Assembly (NCBI GenBank): GCA_023807065.1
Contig: JAJJLU010004339.1
Coordinates: 1-14,626, forward strand
DNA from: Isotricha intestinalis
Taxonomy: Eukaryota; Ciliophora; Litostomatea; Vestibuliferida; Isotrichidae
Reading direction: 5' to 3'
Length of the DNA: 14,626 bases
The position numbers and the translations under genes were made by a program. The notes below the pieces were generated by a model. It had not been told where the DNA came from. It saw only the letters and a list, made by a program, of their open reading frames with translations, and did not search any database. Shown here one piece after another: positions 1 to 7,815 of this stretch. Positions within the stretch are counted from its first letter, which is position 1, and every line of letters begins with the position of its first letter.

Positions 1-1545
1 TTAATATTAATATTTTTCTTTATATTTTTCTATAAAGATACTAAGGATTTTTTCGATAATTTAAATATTTATAAATAAATAGTTTAATATCTTTATTAAC
101 TTCCTCAATATTTTTAGAGATAAAATAGAAGTTGTTTGTTAAAATATTCAAAAGAAAAGCTAAAAACACAAAATTATTCTGCTAAATGATTACAACTATC
201 AAAATCAACATCTTTCTTTTTAATACATTCTTAAATTAACTCTTTCTTTATCAGTAACTCATTTAAAATTTGAATCTAAATATTCACTACCAACAAGTTA
301 TAATTTATAAAATAATATATTTTCTTTTATTTTAATATAATATTAATTGTCTCCCTATTAATGTATTCAATATTATTACTTTCTTCATTAAATGATTATT
401 GTCTTCTCCATTTTCAAGGTCTATAATATAAAGATAAAATCAAAAGAATCAAAAATAAGAATTAATTTCAAATTATATAAACAAACTTTTTACTTATTTA
501 ATAAGGTTTCTAACTTAATAATTTGTTCATTTTTTAATTGATCTGGTTTTGCAATAATAAAAAGTCAGTGACAAGGGAAACAAAGAGATAAATAGAAAAA
601 AAATAAAAATTTTTCTGATGTTGTTTCTTCATTTTATAATAAAATTGAAAAAGAAGGTGATTCTTCCCTATTAAAAAATGATAATCTATTAACATTTCTA
701 CATAAATTTTTCTTTCTTGAGATATTCATGTAGGAAATCCTTTTGTCTTTAAATTGTTCATAAAATGATTCAAGATAAACCATTTATTTCTACTATTTTT
801 GATATATATTCTTCCGTATTATTGTACATTTCTTCTATGATATTTTTAAAAAACCTCTTGAATATCATTTAAAACTATTCTTTTATTTGGGTTCTCTAAA
901 TTATTATAATTTGAAGAAATTGATGAATATATGTTTTTTTAAAATTATCTCCTAAAATATACTTTATTAAATAAATTATTTGTTTCTCCTTATTATTTTT
1001 ACCTGTTTTTTCTTGAATGTTCATTTATTTTTGTAATTTGTTTATCATAAAAAAGTTATATAATTTTTTCTTTATAATTCTATTTATAGTTCATTCATTT
1101 CATTTAATAGTTTTTTTAAAAGATTTTTAAGTTCTCTATTTGTCGTTGATATAATGTTCAAAGAATCTTTAAAAATTATATTCTCATTCACTATGATATT
1201 ATATTCAAAATAATTTGGATATCCATTTTTCGTTGAAATTGAAATAATATATATTATTTAAAATTCCGATTAATTTTTTATAATTCTTTTAATATTTTAA
1301 TTTTTTTTTTTTAAAAAAAGAGAAAATAGAAAAATTTTCTAAGAAAAAATCAGAATTACATTTAAGTTGTTTTTGTTCTTCTTTCTAAAACTTGTTTTTA
1401 TATTGTTTTATCCTCATCAATCTTTAAATATATTCTATTTTCTGTTATAATATCTATGTTCTATTTTAAATCAATACTTTTCTAAAATCAGTTAATTTAT
1501 ATTGTATAATTTTAAGTTAATTTTAAAAAACATTTATGAAAAAAA
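1..1545 (-). pseudogene. Decayed protein gene of unknown family, runs off left edge
   Basis: No intact frame exists, but the minus strand reads as protein in successive pieces that switch frame. From 5' to 3' these include NIDIITENRIYLKIDEDKTI (about 1380-1462), STKNGYPNYFEYNIIVNE and RELKNLLKKLLNEMNEL (about 1080-1240), NIIEEMYNNTEEYISKI (about 790-844), YLESFYEQFKDKRISYMN (about 715-774), LENGEDNNHLMKKVIILN (about 360-418) and KKKDVDFDSCNHLAE (about 175-220). Each piece has Asp, Glu and Gly at levels unlikely for random AT-rich DNA. TAA and some TAG codons interrupt the pieces, often where Gln would fit. A T13/A7 run (about 1297-1320) splits the 5' fragment from the rest, so two relics are possible. 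I recognise no domain. The 3' end lies outside the window, and the upstream limit is approximate. Confidence 0.5.
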
Positions 1546-1583
1546 TTAAACATCCCAATTTTCAATTTTACTTTTATATTGTT

Positions 1584-2110
1584 AAATGGAAGAAAGATAA
1601 ATAAATTAAAATTAAATGAAACTCAATTTAAAAGATTTAGGAAAATAAAAAATGATTTTATAACATTAATTACATCGAATAATTATTGAGCAACTTTGGT
1701 TTTCATAAATAATGATGAAAACAATTATTAAATAAATGGAATTATAAAGAAAATAAAAAAATATCAAAAGTCAAAGATACAATAAATTCAATAAATGATA
1801 CTATTTTTGGATTCCATTGATTTTATAATAACTAGAGAAAAAAGATATTGATTTTATCAAAGATAAAATGCATAAATAATGAAATATGAAGAATTTAAAA
1901 AATCAAATGTAAAATCAATAACTTCATTCGAGGAGCAAATTATTGAAAAATATTATTTCATAAAAAAACAATGAAATATGTGATAATAGGGTTAGTAATA
2001 ATAAAGGTAATTTTAATAGTATTAGATATTTTTGGAATCACATAAATAAAAGAAAAGTGGAAGATTTATTTATTAAGCAAATAAAAATTTAAAAAGATTA
2101 CTTTAATATA
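1584..2110 (+). pseudogene. Short decayed protein gene upstream of the RING gene
   Basis: Plus-strand, protein-like pieces lie in different frames. They include KLKLNETQFKRFRKIKNDF followed by ITLITSNNY, a TGA and ATLVFINNDENNY (about 1597-1728). Next come KYEEFKKSNVKSITSFEEQI (about 1881-1943) and, after a frame change, NKGNFNSIRYFWNHINKRK (about 2000-2057) and VEDLFIKQIKI. Internal TAA and TGA codons and at least two frame changes make it non-functional as a single open frame. No domain is recognised. It ends about 50 bases before the RING-H2 start codon, so it could be a relic that was once a separate neighbour. The boundaries are estimates, and the reading of 1584-1850 is less certain than that of 1880-2090. 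Confidence 0.42.
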
Positions 2111-2153
2111 TTATAATTTATAATTTATATTTAACAAAAAAAATAAAAAAAGT

Positions 2154-2729
2154 ATGGAAAAATTAAATAATACAAATCAGAAAATAAAAAGAGGTTCTAG
2201 TCAAAATCAAAAAGGAGAATCTCATCTATCAACAAATAAAAGTAATGATATAGAATCATCTATATCAAAACTAAGAACAGAAAATAGAAAATTAAAGTCA
2301 GAAATTTTAACTCAAAAAAATATGTCACAAAATTATTTAAAAAAAATAGAAAATTATAATAAAACACTTATTGAATTAAAAAAGCAACTTCAACAAATAG
2401 AAACAAGTAATAATAATTATTTGAACAATCAAAATTTTGATGATAATTATTATGATGGAGAAGATTCTGCAATAAGAGCAGTTGAACAACAAATTATCAG
2501 TGAATTATGTAATAATCAAGAAATTGATTTAATTGAAAGATTACCTGGAGTTCCTTTTAGAAAAAATTTTGTAAATGAATCTGAATGTGGAATTTGCAGA
2601 GATGAATTTAAAGAAGGAGAAACTATTAAAGTATTAAAATGTAATCATTTATTTCATAGAGAATGCCTTGGCCAATGGCTTATTAATAATAAAAAATGCA
2701 TTATATGTGAGCAATTAATAAAGTTATAA
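2154..2729 (+). CDS. RING-H2 finger protein, probable E3 ubiquitin ligase
   Basis: Intact 191-residue protein. Residues about 36-85 form a Lys/Glu/Leu-rich segment with coiled-coil character, followed by an Asn/Asp-rich linker (86-104) and a helix (105-130). The C-terminus is a RING-H2 finger: Cys145, Cys148, Cys163, His165, His168, Cys171, Cys182 and Cys185 give the C3H2C3 pattern with standard spacing. Trp175 occupies the usual E2-contact position, but the Pro that often follows the seventh ligand is replaced by Ile. Such fingers normally recruit a ubiquitin-loaded E2, so ligase activity is inferred from the family; the substrate is unknown. No signal peptide or membrane segment is seen, which suggests a soluble protein that oligomerises through the coil. 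The start ATG has an A-rich leader and GA after it, like the other intact genes here. It is the only intact gene in the left 7.5 kb. Confidence 0.9.
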   Translation: MEKLNNTNQKIKRGSSQNQKGESHLSTNKSNDIESSISKLRTENRKLKSEILTQKNMSQNYLKKIENYNKTLIELKKQLQQIETSNNNYLNNQNFDDNYYDGEDSAIRAVEQQIISELCNNQEIDLIERLPGVPFRKNFVNESECGICRDEFKEGETIKVLKCNHLFHRECLGQWLINNKKCIICEQLIKL

Positions 2730-2839
2730 ATTTTTATATATATTTTATTTTATTTGGATTTTAAAGATTTATTTTTAATTTAAGGAATCATTTTTTTCCT
2801 TTTTTCTAAAATAGATAATTCTTATTTTTTAATTAATTA

Positions 2840-4830
2840 TATTAAATTATTTATATTGCGACAAAAAGCCTTTTAATAAACAAATTTTTAGTAAATATAT
2901 ATTATTAAAATCATATAGATTAATATCTTCTCATATATTCAAATTTGAAAAAAGAGAAATGCAATAAAAATAACAATATTTTAAAAAATTTAATTCTATT
3001 AACCATAGATTATTAATTAAATGGAGAAAAAAAGGGTTTTACAGAAAATACATAAATTTTTATTGATATTAAAAGATTGATTAATCAGTTAATTTATATA
3101 AATATGTCTTGTAAAAAAATTAAATTATAAATAAATAAATTTACAAATTATTTAACAATTTTTCACCCTTTATTACTAGCATTAAAATAATATTACAATT
3201 TATTATTTCTTTTTTTAGTTAATCAAATAAAAAGTAATCATTTTTAATAATATGAGAATTACGATAATTTGTTAATTTATTAAAAATTTGATGAAAATAG
3301 ATTTGACAGCTATAAAATATTTTTTGAAGCGATATCAAATTCCATTAAAATATCATTGAAATAAAACAAATATTAAAATTCAATGATTAAAAATGTAATC
3401 AGAAATGTTTTGTTAATTTTTCCAAATCCATATCTTCTGACTCTTCCTTATTATTTCTTATATTATTTTTCTTTTAGTACATTTACTGATATAAAATTGA
3501 ATTAAATAAATTATATAGCCAACCAATGATAAAGTTTACAAAATTATTTTGTTGATGACAATTATATTTTCAAGATATTTTTATTTAGGATTGAATTTGT
3601 ATAAATCATATTAAATTAATTGTTTATTTTATTTTGGTTTTTATAAAATAAGATAAAACATATTTATATGTTCTTAAAATTAATTAATGATATAAGTAGT
3701 GCATCTTTTCTATACATTCTAATTTTTTAATTATTTTCTAAGAATGAAAAAAACTTAAAATTTTTATCAATTTCTAACATATTTATTTATAATAATAAAT
3801 TTCAAATTCTAATTGTCCCAATTCATAAATTAAAATACTTAATTGAATGTATGAAGAAATGTAAAAATTAAAAAGTTGTAATTAGATGAATCTAAATTAA
3901 AAGAAGAAATAATTGGAGAAGCTTTAATTTATAAATATAATTTGAAAAAAAGTGAAATATAATATTATGATTATTTCATTTTAAACTTAAGTTCAATGTG
4001 ATTTATCAAATGATAAATATCAATTTATTAAACAATATTATATCCAAATAAAACCAAGAAAAAAATGTTCTTAAAATATAATTCAAAAACTTCTTTTTGC
4101 TAAAATTTTAACTTTTTTGTTATAATAAATAAAATGAAATTGATCATAATTGAATTTAAATTATTTTCTTATAAAATAGAGTTGTAAAAGGAATTTAAAT
4201 GATTTAAATAATTAATAGGATATTTTAGTAGGAATGAAATCATTTAAAGAAAACAATTAAAATTTGGAAGTGAATTCAATAATTATAATTTAATGATGAA
4301 AAAAATGGAAAATCATATTTTTGATAATTATTCCTTTAAATAAAATATTAATATTCTAAAAGAGAATAAAAGTTATTCAAACTTTAATAAAAGTTTTAAA
4401 TTCAAAACAATTTCACTTTATTGAGTCTTTATTAGTTGTTTAATTTATAAATTTGTTTCAATTAAAAAGAAAGAGAAAAATAATTCATAAATGTATTCAT
4501 ATATTTCTAATATAAATATTTATTTAACAATAATTCAATAAATGATGGAATTTATATTGATTTAAAAAAAGAAATAAAATTGAAAACATTTTTTGACTCC
4601 TAGTGTTTCATTAAACTCTTTTTTAAAGAAGTAATAGGAGATTATACTTTAAAAAATTTCTAAAAAAAAAGAAAATTATAAATATGAAAAATAATTGAAT
4701 TTGTTTTAAATGAGTTTATTCAAATCACTGCAATAAAAATTTATCAATAATATAATCGCATTATTAAAAGTTAATAATCTTTTATTAAATAAAATTTGTA
4801 TAATTTAATATAAAATTTAATAAATTAATT
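2840..4830 (+). pseudogene. Long decayed protein gene of unknown family, rich in TAA
   Basis: One plus-strand frame runs from about 2840 to a TGA at 3887-3889 (about 350 codons). I count 19 in-frame TAA, no TAG and one TGA (3527-3529). It reads as protein, for example FDENRFDSYKIFFEAISNS (3287-3343). The reading then moves through four further frames: DESKLKEEIIGEALIYKY (3885-3938), CDLSNDKYQFIKQYYIQI (3997-4050), FGSEFNNYNLMMKKMENHIF (about 4265-4325) and NDGIYIDLKKEIKLKTFF (4541-4594). All pieces lie on the same strand in consistent order, so I read them as one degraded gene of roughly 600-660 codons. No start codon can be chosen and no domain is recognised. TAA often sits where Gln would fit. 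Base composition alone also predicts many TAA, so this does not prove recoding. Confidence 0.55.
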
Positions 4831-4893
4831 ATAAATATTTAATATATATATTTCTAATTTAAATCTTATTAATATATCATTTATTCTGAGAAA

Positions 4894-4916
4894 AATTGGG
4901 GATAGGTCCCAATTCC
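4894..4916 (+). repeat. Left copy of inverted GC-rich motif flanking the MORN relic
   Basis: This 23-bp sequence begins AATTGGGGAT and ends in CCCAATTCC. Read against the reverse complement of 5968-5989, it matches at 20 of 22 positions with a one-base gap. It stands out because runs of G and C are rare here. It lies in the short space between the 3' end of the plus-strand relic (about 4830) and the 3' end of the minus-strand MORN relic (5007), so it is not placed like a promoter. The inverted arrangement around an approximately 1.1-kb unit resembles terminal inverted repeats. No transposase and no clear target-site duplication is visible. Confidence 0.55.
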
Positions 4917-5006
4917 AATTAAATAAATCAATTAAAATAATATAAATAATTTTTTTAATGAATTTATTCTTAAATAATTTAATTTTTATATTATTGATTA
5001 ATGATA

Positions 5007-5846
5007 TTATGCAATAACAATTTTTCCATTTACATATTCTCCTTCATATTTAACTGTATTATCTAAATCAAATTCTTTTACTTTCCATTCCATTTTTTTC
5101 CATTTAAAAATTCTCCTTCAAACTTTAATTGACCATTAAAAAGATCATATTCTTTTCCTTTTCCATGTCTTTTTCTATTTAAATAATCTCCTTCATATTT
5201 TAATTTACCATTAGAATAATATTCTTTAACTTTTTCATTTCCTTTTGTATCAAATTCTATTTCATTATTTGAATTATAACCTTTTCCATTCCATCTTTCT
5301 CCATTTACATATTCTCCTTCAAATAGTAATTTACCATTAGCATAAAATTCTTTTACTTTTCCATTTCCTTTTGTAATTTCAAATTCCATTTCATTATTTA
5401 TATTATAACCTTTTCCATTCCATTTTTTTCCATTTAAATATTCTCCTTAAAATAGTAATTTACCATTAAAATAAAATTCTTTTCCATTTCCTTTTCTTTC
5501 TCATTTTTTTCCATTTAAATATTCTCCTTCAAAATAATAATTACCATTATCAAAATATTCTATTCCTTTTCGGTTCCATCTATCTCCATTTAAATATTCT
5601 CCTTCAAAAAATAATTCATCATCTTTATATTTTGTTTTCTTATTTTCAAAATAATCTTTAGCATATTCTTTTCCTTTTCCATTCGATCTTTTTCCATTTA
5701 AATATTCTCCTTCAAATAATAATTCAATATTGTTATTATAATATTCTTTCCATGTCTTTTTCCATTTAAATATTCTCCTTCATATTTTAATTTATTATTA
5801 GAATGTTATTCTTTTTTTTGGGATCTAATCCTTCTTCAAAACTCAT
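5007..5846 (-). pseudogene. MORN-repeat protein gene, broken
   Basis: The probable start is the ATG at 5844-5846 (peptide MSFEEGLDPKK), and the final TAA is at 5007-5009. Nine units of about 23-40 residues share the core EGEYLNGK followed by RWNGKGKEYY-like residues and NGKLxF, typical of MORN/MORN_2 repeats. In eukaryotes these form beta-hairpin arrays that often contact membranes or act as scaffolds. The array is broken by a frame change in or near the A8 run (5812-5819), another near 5750, and a third near 5080, after which the frame continues as KEFDLDNTVKYEGEYVNG to the end. Stops are TGA at 5501-5503 (expected Trp, TGG) and TAA at 5447-5449 (the other units have Glu, GAA). Only 103 residues (5078-5389) stay open. 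Five independent lesions make one functional product unlikely. Confidence 0.82.
5026..5785 (-). repeat. Tandem DNA repeat encoding nine MORN units
   Basis: On the plus strand, nine variants of a block close to CCATTTAAATATTCTCCTTC recur. They begin near 5026, 5099, 5175, 5302, 5430, 5512, 5587, 5694 and 5762. Two longer neighbouring segments (about 5270-5350 and 5395-5470) are nearly the same over most of their length, suggesting a late duplication within the array. Spacing varies between about 73 and 128 bases, so the array has gained and lost spacer codons and is not a perfect satellite. Confidence 0.8.
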
Positions 5847-5967
5847 CCAAAAATATTATACAATTGTTTCTTTTTTAGATCTATATATATAAAAAATAAG
5901 AAATAAATATAATATTATTTAATAATTAATTATGAACAAAATTGATTTTATTAGTGTATAAAACAAA

Positions 5968-5989
5968 GGATTGGGCCCAATCCCCAATT
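5968..5989 (-). repeat. Right copy of inverted GC-rich motif, with 16-bp palindrome
   Basis: The reverse complement begins AATTGGGGAT and ends in CCCAATCC, matching 4894-4916. Bases 5968-5983 are a perfect 16-bp palindrome (GGATTGGGCCCAATCC). This copy lies between two diverging coding relics: the MORN start (5846) is about 120 bp to the left, and the ATG of the next relic (6054) is about 65 bp to the right. It could therefore be a transposon-like terminus or a two-way regulatory site. The imperfect partner at 4894, which sits between converging 3' ends, favours the terminus reading. Confidence 0.55.
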
Positions 5990-6053
5990 CTTAATTTTAA
6001 TCTCAAATAGTATTTTTAAATAAAATATTTATAATAATATTTAACTTTAAATA

Positions 6054-7546
6054 ATGAGTGAAATTCAAAATAATTTATAAAAAACAAATCTTTTGCCATA
6101 AAAGCAATAGAAGACAATAGTTATAATAATTAAGAAAATAATATCGATTAGAAAAATAATTTACAATAAACAAATGTTCTTCCAATTAAATCAATAGAAC
6201 AAACATTAAATAATAATAATATTAATAACATAAATAATAATGATATTGATTCTTCTCTTCTTTTAAATAATAATGTTGTTTCAATTAAACCTGATAAATC
6301 AATTGTATATTGGAATTGTTTATCATTTTTATTAATCATTCAATGTCCAAGTTTTTATTAATTTAATAGAATTCCTAAATTAAAAAAAACTTAATTATAA
6401 TAAATTAATTTTAAAACAAAATAAAAATCAATTTGAAATTTCTGATTCTTAAGTTTATGCTGTAATGACATATTCTTATTGTCAAGAAGAAATAAAGTAA
6501 GAAAAGAAGCTGAACATGTAGTTTGATTTAATTGTTTTAATTAATTTAGTATTGAAAATCCAATTATAAAAAAAATTTTTCAAATAAACAGATTAAGATA
6601 ATTAATGCTAATAAAATTACTAGATAAGTGATATGTATTTTCCTAAATCACTAGATTATCCAAGGAAAATTTCCAATTGATATTATTATTATTAAAAATT
6701 TGTATAAAAATTAAGCTGTTGAAAAAGAAATCAAAGAATCAATCGGAGAATTTATAACGAACTTAATAAAAATAAATATAATATATTGTAAGAAAAAATT
6801 TAACGCCTAAAATTGACAAATATTCTGCAATAAGAAAATTTATGAATAGAATTTCTACGACATTAACTTGAAAAAATCCTAAATTTCTTAGATGAATTAA
6901 TCAATGAATTGAAAAATATATAGAAAATAAAAAAAAAGAAATATAATAATAAGTAAACTACAAAGTGTAAGTAATGAAGACTCATATTCGTTTATTAGAA
7001 TTAATCCATTATTTAAAGAAGAAACTTCTTATGAAAAGGAAGAATATGAATATAAAGATTTTAATATTAATTATTTTTTTTGAAAAATTAAGAAATTTAT
7101 CAAAGAAAATTAATACAAATTATATTTTTTTGATGATCTTTTTCAATCAAAGAAAGATGGATATTCAATTAATAATGAAATGAAAAAAAAAGATAATGGA
7201 AGTGGAAATAGTTGAAAATAAATTAAATATTTCACTTATAAATTTAGGAAGATGGAAAATATATGGAATAGAAAGAAAAAGTGGTGGAAGAAGAAAAATT
7301 CAAGTCCTAAAATGGAAGAAAATTTATTAAAATATTATAATGATATGAGGGAAAAGGAATTAATTTCTAGAAAGAAAGACTATTTTAAATAATAAAAATT
7401 CATGGTTTGAAAAATTTAAAAAGAAACATAGTCTTTTTTTGAAGATTAGAAATAAAAATAAAGATAAAAATAATTAGTAGATTAGTTTTTATAAATATGA
7501 TATTTTTATACCTATTGAAATAATTTTATCATTTTATAATTGTTAA
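6054..7546 (+). pseudogene. Decayed protein gene with N-terminal internal repeats
   Basis: A plausible start ATG (6054-6056, MSEIQNNL) has an A-rich leader. The protein-like reading continues on the plus strand with frame changes. After an Asn-rich repeat region (6082-6310) come YWNCLSFLLIIQCPSFY (about 6307-6357), VYAVMTYSYCQEEIK (6454-6498) and IIQGKFPIDIIIIKNLYKN (about 6654-6710). Next are AVEKEIKESIGEFITNLIKI (6714-6773), KILNFLDELINELKNI (about 6875-6921) and SYSFIRINPLFKEETSYE (6982-7035). The last pieces are LYFFDDLFQSKKDGYSINNE (7120-7179), LLKYYNDMREKELISRK and NSWFEKFKKKHSLFLKI up to a TAA at 7544-7546. Interruptions are TAA, several TAG and a few TGA, many where Gln would suit. 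The order of pieces is consistent with one gene of about 490 codons. The family is not recognised, and part of the 7200-7320 reading is ambiguous between frames. Confidence 0.58.
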
Positions 7547-7815
7547 ATTTTTTCTCATTTTAATTTTAAACTTCAAACAAAATAAACTTAAATTAATATA
7601 TTCAAAAAAATATAATTTAATAAAAACAATTAAGAATTAATTATTTATTTAAAAAATAATAATAATAAAAAATAAAAAAAATAATTATAAAAAACAGAAA
7701 AACAAATTCTTTAATAGAATAGTGACAAAATATATTAATAAAAATCAAAAAATAATTTCCACAAATAAACAAAAAACAAAAAAAAAACAAGCAAAAAAAA
7801 AGTAAATATATTCCT
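7547..7815. other. Low-complexity intergenic spacer
   Basis: This stretch holds A-rich simple sequence, including AAT/AATAA runs (about 7640-7700) and long A tracts next to the eIF4A stop codon (about 7740-7803). It separates the decayed left half from eIF4A, and both flanking coding units end into it. A tracts on this strand are T tracts downstream of eIF4A in its own sense and may take part in 3' end formation. I see no gene. Confidence 0.6.

Noticed and set aside
3850..4580. Small introns explaining the frame changes
   Set aside because: The switches occur within a few bases to a few dozen bases without consistent GT and AG ends, and none of the intact genes shows an intron.
6148..6339. 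63-codon minus-strand open frame
   Set aside because: It is antisense to the Asn-rich repeat region of the plus-strand relic. Its hydrophobic look comes from reverse-reading AAT-rich codons.
6974..7183. 69-codon plus-strand open frame starting MKTHIRLLEL
   Set aside because: The adjacent frame (SYSFIRINPLFKEETSYE and onward) is richer in Asp/Glu and joins both flanking relic pieces, so this frame is an out-of-frame reading of the relic.
1..7546. Ciliate- or diplomonad-type code (TAA/TAG as Gln) for the whole organism
   Set aside because: The four complete genes plus the partial one, about 2290 codons, contain many CAA Gln codons and no in-frame TAA or TAG before their stops, so the nuclear code in use here is standard.
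7620..7803. Possible telomeric or centromeric satellite
   Set aside because: The A-rich runs have no regular unit; this is ordinary simple sequence between genes.
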